A stretch of DNA of 64,000 bases from Nocardioides okcheonensis (GTDB lineage: Bacteria; Actinomycetota; Actinomycetes; Propionibacteriales; Nocardioidaceae). The position numbers were made by a program, and so were the translations under genes. Numbering within the stretch: position 1 is the stretch's first letter; each line of letters starts with the position of its first letter. This document shows, piece after piece, positions 1 to 7,714 of the stretch. The stretch is taken from NCBI RefSeq assembly GCF_020991065.1, contig NZ_CP087710.1:2356001-2420000 (forward strand). Reading direction: 5' to 3'. The notes under the pieces were generated by a model. The model saw nothing but the letters and a program-made list of their open reading frames with translations, ran no database searches and was not told the origin of the DNA.

Positions 1-203
1 AAGCCGGGGACGACCGCGCGCCCGCCCGCGTCGACCTGCACGTCGGCCGCGGGCGCCTGCGCGGCCGGGCCGACCCACGCCACGCGCCCGCCCTCGAGCA
101 CGACCGCGGCGTCGCGGACCAGCCCGAGCAGACCACCCTCCTCGGCGCGGGCCTGGTCGTTGGTGGCCAGCTCGGCGATGTTCGTGATGACCGTCGTCGT
201 CAT
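1..203 (-). CDS. hutI: Imidazolonepropionase, N-terminal fragment (runs off the window)
   Basis: Third enzyme of histidine degradation, hydrolysing imidazolone-5-propionate to N-formimino-L-glutamate in the cytoplasm. Only the first 67 or so codons are visible. They begin [16 protein letters not shown] and continue into a short beta-rich stretch ending in [11 protein letters not shown], the usual N-terminal segment just before the metal-binding HxH of amidohydrolase-superfamily enzymes. The ATG overlaps the hutF stop by four bases (ATGA), so it is translationally coupled and last in a three-gene run visible here. The identification rests mainly on the hutF and amidohydrolase context plus this N-terminus. 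The metal ligands lie outside the window. Confidence 0.85.
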   Translation of the reverse strand, partial: MTTTVITNIAELATNDQARAEEGGLLGLVRDAAVVLEGGRVAWVGPAAQAPAADVQVDAGGRAVVPG

Positions 204-1504
204 GCCCAGATCCTCTCGATGACCTCGTCGAGCTCGCGCCCGATCGCGGCGCGGTCGCCGTCCTCGACGACCCAGCGGCCGTCGACCATCACCCGGCGCA
301 CGTCCTCGGCGACGGCGGCGAAGACGACGGTGTTCTCGTCGCGGCCGGTGCCGGCCGTGCGCGGCGTCGCCGGGTCGAGCACGACGAGGTCGGCGCGCTG
401 CCCGACCGCGATCGCACCCGCGTCGTCCCAGCCCAGGGAGGCGTGCCCGTCGACGGTCGCGGCGGCGAGCAGCTCGCCCGCGGTCCAGTGGCCGCGCCGC
501 TGGGTGGCCAGCCGCTCGTCGAGCTCGACCGCGCGCATCTCCTCGAAGAGGTCGACGACCGCGTGGCTGTCGGAGCCCAGCGTGAGCCGGGCGCCGGCGT
601 CGTGGAGCGCCCGCGAGGGCCCGATGCCGTCACCGAGGTCGCGCTCGGTCGTCGGGCAGAACGAGGCGTACGCCCCGGCGCGCCCGATCAGCGCGACGTC
701 GTCGTCGGTGAGGTGGGTGGCGTGCACCAGCGACGTGGTGGACCGCAGCAGCCCGTGGTCGTCGAGCAGCCGCGCGGGCGTCACGCCGTACGCCGCGCGG
801 CACCCGTCGTTCTCGGCGACCTGCTCGGAGAGGTGGACGTGGAAGGGCCGCTCACCGACCCGGTCCGCCACGGCTCCCAGGTCGTCCGCGGGCACGGCCC
901 GCACGGAGTGGACGGCTGCCCCGACGCGCGCGTGCGGTCCCGGGACGAGTGCGCCCGCCCGGGCGGTCCACGCGTCGACCGACCCGTCGCTGTAGCGGAC
1001 CTGTGCACCCTCGGGCGGCGCGCCGAAGCCGGAGGAGAGGTAGAGCGTGTCGAGCAGGGTGACCCGGATCCCGGCCTCGCGCGCGGCGTGGACGAGCGCG
1101 TGACCCATCTCGTTGGGGTCGGCGTAGGGCGTGCCGTCGGGCTGGTGGTGCAGGTAGTGGAACTCCCCGACGCACGTGATCCCGGCCGCCGCCATCTCGC
1201 GGTAGGTGGCCCGCGCGAGCGCGACGTACGTCTCCGGGTCGAGCGGGGCCGCGACGGCGTACATCTGGTCGCGCCAGGTCCAGAAGCTGCCGCGCCCGCG
1301 CTGGGTGCGACCGCGCAGCGCGCGGTGGAAGGCGTGGCTGTGGGTGTTGGCCAGGCCGGGCACCACCAGCCCGCGCACCGGCACCGCGCGCGGCGGGTCG
1401 CTGTCGGGCACCACGGAGGTGAAGCGGCCGTCCTCGACCTCGACCAGCACGTCGTCGCGGACCGCGCCGTCGACCCACGCGCGCTCCAGGAGGTACGCCG
1501 TCAT
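200..1504 (-). CDS. hutF: Formimidoylglutamate deiminase
   Basis: Converts N-formimino-L-glutamate to N-formyl-L-glutamate plus ammonia, the fourth step of the five-step histidine route. The 434-residue product is an amidohydrolase-superfamily protein of normal family length. The N-terminal HSHAFHRAL gives the HxH metal site, followed by [13 protein letters not shown] central HVHLSEQ supplies the next histidine, and [15 protein letters not shown] supplies the late aspartate. The ATG overlaps the stop of the upstream amidohydrolase gene by four bases, and the stop overlaps the hutI start by four, so the three genes form a tightly coupled operon. The presence of HutF rather than HutG alone implies the formylglutamate branch of the pathway. 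Confidence 0.93.
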   Translation of the reverse strand: MTAYLLERAWVDGAVRDDVLVEVEDGRFTSVVPDSDPPRAVPVRGLVVPGLANTHSHAFHRALRGRTQRGRGSFWTWRDQMYAVAAPLDPETYVALARATYREMAAAGITCVGEFHYLHHQPDGTPYADPNEMGHALVHAAREAGIRVTLLDTLYLSSGFGAPPEGAQVRYSDGSVDAWTARAGALVPGPHARVGAAVHSVRAVPADDLGAVADRVGERPFHVHLSEQVAENDGCRAAYGVTPARLLDDHGLLRSTTSLVHATHLTDDDVALIGRAGAYASFCPTTERDLGDGIGPSRALHDAGARLTLGSDSHAVVDLFEEMRAVELDERLATQRRGHWTAGELLAAATVDGHASLGWDDAGAIAVGQRADLVVLDPATPRTAGTGRDENTVVFAAVAEDVRRVMVDGRWVVEDGDRAAIGRELDEVIERIWA

Positions 1505-2724
1505 GCGAGCAACCCGGGGCCCGCCAGCTCGGCCAGCACGTCGGCGAGCGCGTCGACGCCGGCCAGGCAGTCGGCGGTCTCGGCGTGCTCGTCGGGCGAG
1601 TGCGAGACGCCGGTCGGGTTGCGGACGAAGACCATCGCGGTCGGGATGCCGGCGTCGGACAGGATGCCGGCGTCGTGACCGGCCTGGGTCGCGATGACGG
1701 GCCAGCCGTGGAGGCCGGCGAGACGCCCGGCCAGGTCGGGGTCGAAGGCGACCGAGCCCGACACCGACTCCGCGGTCACCGTCAGGGCGGTGCCGTCGCG
1801 CCCGGCGCGGTCCTCGGCCTGGCGCGCGATGGCGGCGACCAGCTCGGCGAGGGCGTCGTCGGAGGACGCGCGGGCGTCGAGCCAGGCGGTGACGAGGGAC
1901 GGCACGGCGTTGGTGCCGTTGGGCTCGACCGCGACCCGGCCGAAGGTCGCGCGCTGCGCGGAGAGGCGGGCCTGCTTGTTGGCCGCCAGCGCGGTCATCG
2001 CGTAGGTCAGCATCGGGTCGTGCCGGTCCTCCATCCGGGTCGTCCCGGCGTGGTTGGCCTGGCCGGCGAAGTCGAAGCGCCAGCGTCCGTGCGGCCAGAT
2101 CTCGCTGGCGAGGCCGACGGCGACGTCCCGGTCGACGAGGTCGCGGCCCTGCTCGACGTGCAGCTCGACGAAGGTGCCGACCCGGTCCAGGGAGAGCAGC
2201 CCGGCGGACGGGTCGAGCCCGGACGCGGCGACCGCGTCGGCGAGGAACACCCCGTCCCGGTCGCGCAGCTCGCGCGCCTGGTCCCACGTGGTGGCGCCGG
2301 TGACGAGCCGCGAGCCGAGGCAGGCCCGGCCGAACCGTGAGCCCTCCTCCTCGACGAAGACGCCGAGGCCGAGCGGGCGCGCCGGTGCGAACCCTCGGTC
2401 GCGCAGCGCGTCGACCGCGGCCAGGGCCGAGGCGACGCCCAGCGGGCCGTCGTACGCGCCGCCGTCGAGGACCGAGTCGAGGTGCGAGCCGGTGAGCACC
2501 CCGGGCGCACCGGTGCCGTCGGCCGGCTCCCACCAGGCGACCTGGTTGCCGATCCCGTCGGTCTCGACGGTGAGCCCGCGCGCAGCGCACTCCGCCTCGA
2601 ACCACGCCCGCAGCTCACCCTCCGCGGAGGTCCACGGCTGACGGAAGTAGCCGCCCGACGCCCCGGACCGGCCCACGGGCGCGAGGTCGCGCCACATCTC
2701 CTCGAAACCCCGGGTGCTCGGCAT
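1501..2724 (-). CDS. M20-family amidohydrolase (annotated type: allantoate/N-carbamoyl amino acid hydrolase); probable formylglutamate-releasing step of the hut pathway
   Basis: A 407-residue Zn-dependent amidohydrolase of the allantoate amidohydrolase / N-carbamoyl-L-amino-acid hydrolase family. Family signatures are visible in order: GSHLDSVLDGGAYDGPLG (metal ligands His and Asp), VEEEGSRF (catalytic Glu pair), FVELHVEQG, and NHAGTTRMEDRHD in the dimerisation domain. The start ATG at 2724 (MPSTRGFEEMWRD) is preferred over upstream starts because the added N-terminus is low-complexity Arg/Pro/Gly sequence. It is translationally coupled to hutF. In Streptomyces a gene of this type sits in the hut cluster beside hutU and hutF, so I infer that it hydrolyses N-formylglutamate or a close analogue here rather than allantoate. 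No other purine-catabolism genes are nearby. Confidence 0.82.
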   Translation of the reverse strand: MPSTRGFEEMWRDLAPVGRSGASGGYFRQPWTSAEGELRAWFEAECAARGLTVETDGIGNQVAWWEPADGTGAPGVLTGSHLDSVLDGGAYDGPLGVASALAAVDALRDRGFAPARPLGLGVFVEEEGSRFGRACLGSRLVTGATTWDQARELRDRDGVFLADAVAASGLDPSAGLLSLDRVGTFVELHVEQGRDLVDRDVAVGLASEIWPHGRWRFDFAGQANHAGTTRMEDRHDPMLTYAMTALAANKQARLSAQRATFGRVAVEPNGTNAVPSLVTAWLDARASSDDALAELVAAIARQAEDRAGRDGTALTVTAESVSGSVAFDPDLAGRLAGLHGWPVIATQAGHDAGILSDAGIPTAMVFVRNPTGVSHSPDEHAETADCLAGVDALADVLAELAGPGLLA

Positions 2725-2797
2725 GCGACCAGTCCACCGGTCGCGCCGGGGCCGGTCAACGAGCACCCCCGGCAAGTCGTCTCGGATCCCAGACCGC

Positions 2798-2848
2798 CGA
2801 CCCGGCGCGAGCTCCCTCGACGCACCGACGACTCGGCGCGAACTCCCT
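2798..2848. promoter_or_regulatory. Tandem 20-bp near-identical repeats in a divergent promoter region
   Basis: The 146-bp gap between the divergent amidohydrolase and nitroreductase genes holds two direct copies of a 20-mer. CGACCCGGCGCGAGCTCCCT lies at 2798-2817 and CGACTCGGCGCGAACTCCCT at 2829-2848. They match at 18 of 20 positions, start 31 bp apart (about three helical turns), and a third partial copy (CGACTCGGC) begins at 2851. This spacing suits a regulator that binds two sites on one DNA face. A CATGAT hexamer at 2859-2864 lies 6 bp before the nitroreductase ATG. Binding is inferred; only the repeat itself is seen. Confidence 0.4.
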
Positions 2849-2870
2849 GCCGACTCGGCATGATCGGGGC

Positions 2871-3467
2871 ATGGAGTTCCGCGAGGTCGTCCGCCGGCGC
2901 CGGATGGTGCGTCGCTACACCGACGAGCCGGTCGACCCGGTCGTCGTCGACCGGATGCTGGCGCACGCCCAGCGCGCACCCAACGCCGGCTTCACCCAGG
3001 GCTGGGCGTTCCTGGTGCTGGACACCCCGGACGACGTCGCGCTGTTCTGGGAGTCGACCGGCGCGGACCCGGACCGGCACAACGACTGGCTCGACGGGAT
3101 GCGCACCGCTCCGGTGGTGATCGTGCCGCTGGCGTCGAAGGCGGCCTACCTCGAGCGCTACGCCGAGCCCGACAAGGGCTGGACCGACCGCGACGAGGCG
3201 CGCTGGCCGGTGCCGTACTGGTTCGTCGACACCGGCATGGCCGCCCTGCTCGTCCTGCAGACCGCGGTCGACGAGGGCCTCGGCGCCTGCTTCTTCGGGA
3301 TCCCCGCCGAGCACCTCACGTCGTTCCGCGCGGCGTTCGGCGTTCCCGAGGACCACGCGCCGGTCGGTGCGGTCACCGTCGGCCACCGGGTCGCGGACAC
3401 CGCGACGACGGGCTCACCGGCGAGGCGCGAGCGGCGCGAGGACGTCGTCCACCGGGGTCGCTGGTGA
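2871..3467 (+). CDS. Nitroreductase-family flavoprotein
   Basis: A 198-residue protein of the nitroreductase (FMN-dependent NAD(P)H oxidoreductase) fold. The N-terminus FREVVRRRRMVRRYTDEPV is the classic RRSxRxF-type FMN phosphate-binding segment, followed by APNAGFTQGW. The C-terminal third has the family pattern GLGACFFGIPAEHL and a final GAVTVGHR strand. Substrate cannot be told from sequence. There is no ribosome-binding site; a CATGAT hexamer ends 6 bp before the ATG, so the mRNA may be leaderless. The last 54 bp overlap the 3' end of the convergent kinase gene, which is unusual but consistent with both reading frames, and the C-terminal tail (SPARRERREDVVHRGRW) falls in that overlap. 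Confidence 0.85.
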   Translation: MEFREVVRRRRMVRRYTDEPVDPVVVDRMLAHAQRAPNAGFTQGWAFLVLDTPDDVALFWESTGADPDRHNDWLDGMRTAPVVIVPLASKAAYLERYAEPDKGWTDRDEARWPVPYWFVDTGMAALLVLQTAVDEGLGACFFGIPAEHLTSFRAAFGVPEDHAPVGAVTVGHRVADTATTGSPARRERREDVVHRGRW

Positions 3468-4268
3468 GCGCAGCGGCTCCAGGGCCGACCGCACCTCGGC
3501 GAGCAGCGGCCGCCCCGCCGGATCGACGCTGACGCAGGCGGCCAGCAGCGCGCGGACCTCCTCGGGCAGGTCGTCGAGGCCCTCCGGTGCGCGCGGCATC
3601 CGGCGGTGGACCAGCGGCCACCGGCGGCGGCTCTCCCAGGTGGCCTCGTCGCCGTACGGCGCGGTGCGGGCGAGCGCCTCGATCAGCGTCATCCCGAGCC
3701 CCCACACGTCCGTGGCCGCCGACAGGCCGCGGCCGGTGGCCTGCTCGGGCGCGAGGTAGCCGCGCGTCCCCGCACCCGGGCGTCCCGCGCCGGGACGGCC
3801 GGCGAGGCTGAGGTCGATGAGGACGGCCTTGCCGTGGTCGACGACGACGTTGTCCGGCTTGAGGTCGAGGTGCAGCCAGTCGTGGCGGTGGAGGTAGCCG
3901 AGGACCGAGGCCAGCTGGCAGCCGAGCTCGGCGACGTCGGCCAGCCCGAGCGGCTCCTCGTCGACCAGCGCGGCGAGGGTCGCTCCGCGCAGGGTCTCGA
4001 GCACGACGGCCGGCGGGTCGTCGTGCACGTCGTAGCCGCGCACGAGGTGCGGATGGGCGAGGGTCGTGGCGAGGTGCCCCTCGAGCAGGACCGCCTGCCG
4101 CACGCGCGGCTCGTGGCGCCGCTCGGCCCGCAGCAGCTTGACCACGCAGCGGGTGCCGCGGGCCTCGTCGAAGGCGTCCCACGTCTCGAGCCGTCGGCCG
4201 TCGGCGAGCAGCGCGAGCGGTCGGTAGCCCGGCGGGAGGTCGCCGGAGGGCGTACGCCTGCGGGTCAC
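3414..4268 (-). CDS. Small soluble Ser/Thr protein kinase with a degenerate nucleotide loop
   Basis: A 284-residue protein-kinase domain with no membrane segment or sensor domain. Visible catalytic elements are CVVKLL (beta-3 Lys44), RQAVLLEGHL (alpha-C Glu63), WLHLDLKPDN (catalytic Asp135, Lys137, Asn140), LIDLSLAG (metal-binding Asp152 in place of DFG) and GTRGYLAPEQ (P+1 loop/APE). Two departures stand out: no GxGxxG loop is seen in the first strand (YRPLALLADGRRLETWD), and HRD is HLD, which removes the arginine that normally senses activation-loop phosphate. The GTG start overlaps the ABC exporter stop by four bases, so the kinase is made from the exporter mRNA. Role unknown; regulation of the exporter or modification of its cargo is speculative. 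Confidence 0.85.
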   Translation of the reverse strand: MTRRRTPSGDLPPGYRPLALLADGRRLETWDAFDEARGTRCVVKLLRAERRHEPRVRQAVLLEGHLATTLAHPHLVRGYDVHDDPPAVVLETLRGATLAALVDEEPLGLADVAELGCQLASVLGYLHRHDWLHLDLKPDNVVVDHGKAVLIDLSLAGRPGAGRPGAGTRGYLAPEQATGRGLSAATDVWGLGMTLIEALARTAPYGDEATWESRRRWPLVHRRMPRAPEGLDDLPEEVRALLAACVSVDPAGRPLLAEVRSALEPLRSPATPVDDVLAPLAPRR

Positions 4269-6007
4269 GCCGGAACCTCCAGCAGCGTGCGGTCGAGCCG
4301 CACGACGCGGTCGACGTGCTCGAGCACGAGCGGGTCGTGGGTGAGGACGAGGATCGTCCGGTCCCGCGGACCGGTCGTCAACGCCTCCATCAGCCGCCGC
4401 GCGGCATCGGCGTCGAGCCCGGTCGTCGGCTCGTCGAGCACGAGCACCCGGCCCGGCCGCAGCAGCGCCCGCGCGACCGCGAGCCGCTGCCGCTGGCCGC
4501 CGGACAGGCTGCGCCCGCGTTGGCCGATGCGGGTGTCGTAGCCGTGCGGCAGGGCCTCCACGAAGTCGTGCGCCCCCGCGTCGCGGGCGGCGGCGCGCAC
4601 CTCGGCGCGCGTGGCGTCGGGGCGCCCGAGCGCCAGGTTGTCGTGCACCGACGCGTCGAGCATCAGCTGCTCCTGGTGGACGACGGTCACCACGTCGCGC
4701 ACCGACGCGGCGGTGCGCTTGGCGACGTCGTGGCCGTCGATCGCGACGACGCCCGAGTCGGCCACGAGCTGGCGCGACAGCAACCGTCCGAGGGTGGACT
4801 TGCCGGACCCGCTCGGCCCGACGACCGCGACGACCTCCCCGGCGGCGACCTCGAGCGAGAGCCGGTCGAGCGCCGGCCGCGACGTGCCGGGATAGGCGTA
4901 CGTCGCCTCCCGCACGGAGAGCGCACCCGGCCCGCGCGGCAGCGGGGTGGCGTCGGCGCGGTCGCCGCCCGCGGGCTCGTCGAGGAGCTCCACGACCCGC
5001 TCGACGCCGGCGCTCGCGGAGTAGAGGTCGGGCAGCAGGTCGGCGAGCGTGCGGACGGGGCCGAAGCACTGCATGAGGAGGGCCAGGAAGGCGAGCAGGC
5101 CACCGAGGGTGAGGCGGTCCGTGGTGAGCGACCAGACACCGAGCCCGACGACGACGAGGACGCCGAGCAGCTCGGCGAGGTCGACGAGCGGCAGGAAGAG
5201 CGCCCGGATCCGGCTGGCAGCGAGCTCCGCGCCGGCGATCGCGCGGCTGTGCCCGTCGTAGGCGGCGACGGCACGGTCCTCGCGGCCGTAGGACTGCACG
5301 AGCGCGGCGTTGCCGAGCGCCTCCTCGGTGACGCTGCCGAGCGAGCCGCCGCGCCGGCGGCGCTCGCGGGAGACGTCCCGGGTGAGCCGGGCGAAGCGGG
5401 TCGAGGCCCACCAGAAGAGCGGCGCCACCACGAGCGAGGCGAGCGCGAGCTGCCAGTCCATCCACAGGAGCGCGCCGACCAGCACGACCAGGCGGACCAG
5501 GGCGCCGACGCCCTCGCTGACCTGGCTCACCATGAACCGCTCGACCGCGGCGACGTCGGTGGTCAGCCGGGTGAGGGTGTCACCCAGGCGACGACGGTCC
5601 TGGGTGGTCGACGGCAGGGAGAGCACGTGCGCGAAGACGTCGCGGCGCAGGTCGACGAGGAAGCGCTGCGAGACGTACGTCGCGAGGTAGTCGTCGGCGC
5701 CCGAGACGACGCCGCTCGCGAGGTTGAGCCCGACGTAGAGCAGGGCCAGGACGAGCAGCGGCTCGAACGCCGCGGGGACGAGCACGTCGTCGACGAGGCG
5801 CTGGTAGAGCATCGCCTCCGCGACGGAGATGACGGGAGCGGCCGCCAGGAGGAGCAGCCCGACGACCAGCCAGCCGCGCAGGGGGCGCAGCCGCGGCCAG
5901 AACCGGCGGCCGATGTCGACGAGCCGCAGGGAGGCGGCGACGTCGACGAGCGCCGACTGCTCGGGGGCCGCGCGCAGGGCTCCGTCGAGACGGCTGCGGA
6001 GGGACAT
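4265..6007 (-). CDS. ABC exporter, fused membrane and ATPase domains
   Basis: A 580-residue half-transporter of the MsbA/multidrug type. Residues about 40-330 form the six-helix membrane domain, with EAMLYQRLVDDVLVP, LLYVGLNLASG and LVVLVGALLWMDW among the segments. The rest is the ATPase: VVGPSGSGKSTLGRLL (Walker A), VTVVHQEQLMLDASVHDNL (Q-loop), [16 protein letters not shown] (signature), VLVLDEPTTGLDAD (Walker B and D-loop) and LVLTHDP (H-loop). There is no N-terminal C39 peptidase domain. It would act as a homodimer in the inner membrane. It sits between an upstream 45-codon basic peptide gene and a coupled downstream kinase gene. The ATG at 6007 has only a weak GGGAG ribosome site, preceded by an 8-bp hairpin. 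Confidence 0.92.
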   Translation of the reverse strand: MSLRSRLDGALRAAPEQSALVDVAASLRLVDIGRRFWPRLRPLRGWLVVGLLLLAAAPVISVAEAMLYQRLVDDVLVPAAFEPLLVLALLYVGLNLASGVVSGADDYLATYVSQRFLVDLRRDVFAHVLSLPSTTQDRRRLGDTLTRLTTDVAAVERFMVSQVSEGVGALVRLVVLVGALLWMDWQLALASLVVAPLFWWASTRFARLTRDVSRERRRRGGSLGSVTEEALGNAALVQSYGREDRAVAAYDGHSRAIAGAELAASRIRALFLPLVDLAELLGVLVVVGLGVWSLTTDRLTLGGLLAFLALLMQCFGPVRTLADLLPDLYSASAGVERVVELLDEPAGGDRADATPLPRGPGALSVREATYAYPGTSRPALDRLSLEVAAGEVVAVVGPSGSGKSTLGRLLSRQLVADSGVVAIDGHDVAKRTAASVRDVVTVVHQEQLMLDASVHDNLALGRPDATRAEVRAAARDAGAHDFVEALPHGYDTRIGQRGRSLSGGQRQRLAVARALLRPGRVLVLDEPTTGLDADAARRLMEALTTGPRDRTILVLTHDPLVLEHVDRVVRLDRTLLEVPA

Positions 6008-6055
6008 CGGGCACTCCCGGGGGGGTCGGCGGAGGGGCGGGACGGGAGGACGGGC

Positions 6056-6077
6056 GGGCGGCCGGGGGAGGCCGCCC
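6056..6077 (-). terminator. Perfect 8-bp GC hairpin between the small basic ORF and the ABC exporter
   Basis: On the plus strand GGGCGGCC (6056-6063), loop GGGGGA, GGCCGCCC (6070-6077). It lies 22 bp after the stop of the 45-codon gene and 49 bp before the exporter ATG, with no T-run. It could be a partial terminator setting a peptide-to-exporter ratio, or an mRNA-processing boundary. Its position inside an apparent operon makes full termination less likely. Confidence 0.45.
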
Positions 6078-6098
6078 ACCCGTCGTGGTGGGGCGCAG

Positions 6099-6236
6099 TC
6101 AGTTCGTGCGCGAGCGCGACCGGCTGCGGTTGCGGCGACGACGGCGGCGACGCCGGCGCCCGTCGTCGCTGGAGGAGCTGCCTCGACGAGCCTGGACGGC
6201 CGGCGCGAGGGCGGTGAGGATTCCGGAGCGGGCCAT
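6099..6236 (-). CDS. 45-residue Arg/Ser-rich basic peptide upstream of the ABC exporter
   Basis: Short gene read on the minus strand with a textbook ribosome-binding site: GAAGGAGG ends five bases before the ATG at 6236. The product begins MARSGILTALAPAVQARRG, then has an SSSSDDG hinge, a run of nine arginines and a closing RSRSRSRTN. The first 18 residues are mildly hydrophobic and the rest is strongly cationic, with no Cys, Lys, Trp or Tyr. I recognise no family. The spacing to the downstream exporter (91 bp) and kinase suggests co-transcription. It may be a nucleic-acid-binding small protein, a leader peptide or a cargo/precursor peptide. A competing frame over the same DNA lacks this strong site so close to its start. 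Confidence 0.55.
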   Translation of the reverse strand: MARSGILTALAPAVQARRGSSSSDDGRRRRRRRRRNRSRSRSRTN

Positions 6237-6367
6237 GACGGCCTCCTTCGGTTTCGGTACCCGGGACTTCCCGGCTGACGAGGACGACTCTGGTCGCGGC
6301 GCATGACGCCTCCATGAGTTCCCGGTGAGAGCGCCCTCATCGATCCCCGGGGCACTACGGTCACCCC

Positions 6368-7714
6368 ATGACCGACCGCGTGGTGTCCGCCCTGCAGGCG
6401 CTCGTCCGGATCCCGACGGTCTCCGACCGCGACCCCGCGCGCGTCGACACCGACGCCTTCGACCGGCTGCTGGTCGAGCTCGCCGCGCAGTTCCCGCTGC
6501 TGCACGGGCGGCTGGAGCTGACCCGCGTCGGCACCCACGGGCTGCTGTTCCGCTGGGCCGGCGCCAGCGACGTACGCCCGGTGGTGCTGATGGCCCACCT
6601 CGACGTCGTGCCGGTCGACCCCGAGGCGCCGTGGCGCCACGACCCGTTCGGCGGCGAGGTCCACGACTCCGACGGCGGCCCGGCGGTCTGGGGCCGCGGC
6701 ACCCTCGACGACAAGGGCTGCGTCGCCGCGATCTGCGACGCCGTCGAGACGCTCCTCGAGGCCGGGCACGTGCCGGCGCAGGACGTCTGGCTGTCCTTCG
6801 GCTGCGACGAGGAGGTCAGCGGCACGGCGGCGGTCGAGGCCGTCGAGGTGCTCCGCGGCCGCGGGGTCACGCCCTGGCTGGTGCTCGACGAGGGCGGAGC
6901 GATCGCCGGCGGCGCGTTCCCCGGCGTGAAGGCCCCGCTGGGCGTCATCGGCGTCACCGAGAAGGGCACCACCTCCCTCGAGCTGGTCGCCGAGGGCCGC
7001 GGTGGCCACGCCTCCACCCCTGCCCGCAACGGCCCGACCGCGCGGCTCGCCCGGGCGATCCTCAACGTCGAGAGGTCACCGTTCCCGGCCAGCGCGCCGG
7101 CCCCGACGCTGGAGCTGATGAGGCGGCTCGCTCCCCACCTGCCGCTCCCCCTGCGCCCGGTCCTCGGCCCCCTGCTGGGACGCGCCGACCGGCTCGGACC
7201 CGTGGTGACGCGGGCGCTGCTGGCCGCCGGGCCGGAGGCCGCCGCGATGACCCGCACGACGGTCGCGACGACCACGCTGAGCGGCTCCCCCGCGCTCAAC
7301 GTGATCGCCTCGACCGCCCGGGCGGGCCTCAACATCCGGGTCATGGTCGGCGACACCGTCGCGGGCGTCGTCGAGCACGTCCGGCGCGCGGTCGCCGACG
7401 ACTCGATCCGCATCGACGTGGTCGAGTCGGGCGAGGCGTCGCCGATCTCGCCCATGGACGAGCCGTTCGAGCTGCTCGAGGCCTGCATCGGCGAGGTGTT
7501 CCCCGAGGCGGTCGCGACGCCGTACGTGATGATGGCGGCCACCGACTCGCGGCACTTCACCGCGATCAGCGAGCACGTCTACCGCTTCGCCCCCTTCCGG
7601 ATGACCAGGGCCCAGCGCCAGGCGATCCACTCCTACGACGAGCACATCGGCATCGCCGACCTCGTCGACGGCGCCCGGTGGTACGGCCTGCTGATCGAGA
7701 GGCTCCCCGCATGA
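6368..7714 (+). CDS. M20-family metallopeptidase (dipeptidase/carboxypeptidase-like)
   Basis: A 448-residue dinuclear zinc peptidase. Metal-site signatures appear in order: LMAHLDVVPVDP (His, Asp), WGRGTLDDKG (bridging Asp), FGCDEEVSGT (catalytic Glu and Glu ligand), LDEGGA and a late YDEHIGI histidine. The dimerisation or lid domain holds GRGGHASTP. Overall it resembles the PM20D1/carboxypeptidase S-like branch. There is no signal peptide, so it is likely cytoplasmic. It starts without a ribosome site; TACGGT (6356-6361) lies 6 bp before the ATG, suggesting a leaderless mRNA. Its stop overlaps the MFS transporter start by four bases, so hydrolase and transporter probably act on the same peptide-like substrate or product. 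Confidence 0.88.
   Translation: MTDRVVSALQALVRIPTVSDRDPARVDTDAFDRLLVELAAQFPLLHGRLELTRVGTHGLLFRWAGASDVRPVVLMAHLDVVPVDPEAPWRHDPFGGEVHDSDGGPAVWGRGTLDDKGCVAAICDAVETLLEAGHVPAQDVWLSFGCDEEVSGTAAVEAVEVLRGRGVTPWLVLDEGGAIAGGAFPGVKAPLGVIGVTEKGTTSLELVAEGRGGHASTPARNGPTARLARAILNVERSPFPASAPAPTLELMRRLAPHLPLPLRPVLGPLLGRADRLGPVVTRALLAAGPEAAAMTRTTVATTTLSGSPALNVIASTARAGLNIRVMVGDTVAGVVEHVRRAVADDSIRIDVVESGEASPISPMDEPFELLEACIGEVFPEAVATPYVMMAATDSRHFTAISEHVYRFAPFRMTRAQRQAIHSYDEHIGIADLVDGARWYGLLIERLPA

Noticed and set aside
6085..6306. Alternative frames over the small basic ORF upstream of the ABC exporter
   Set aside because: They are Pro/Arg low complexity; only the 6236 start has a ribosome site at the right distance and a short clean frame.
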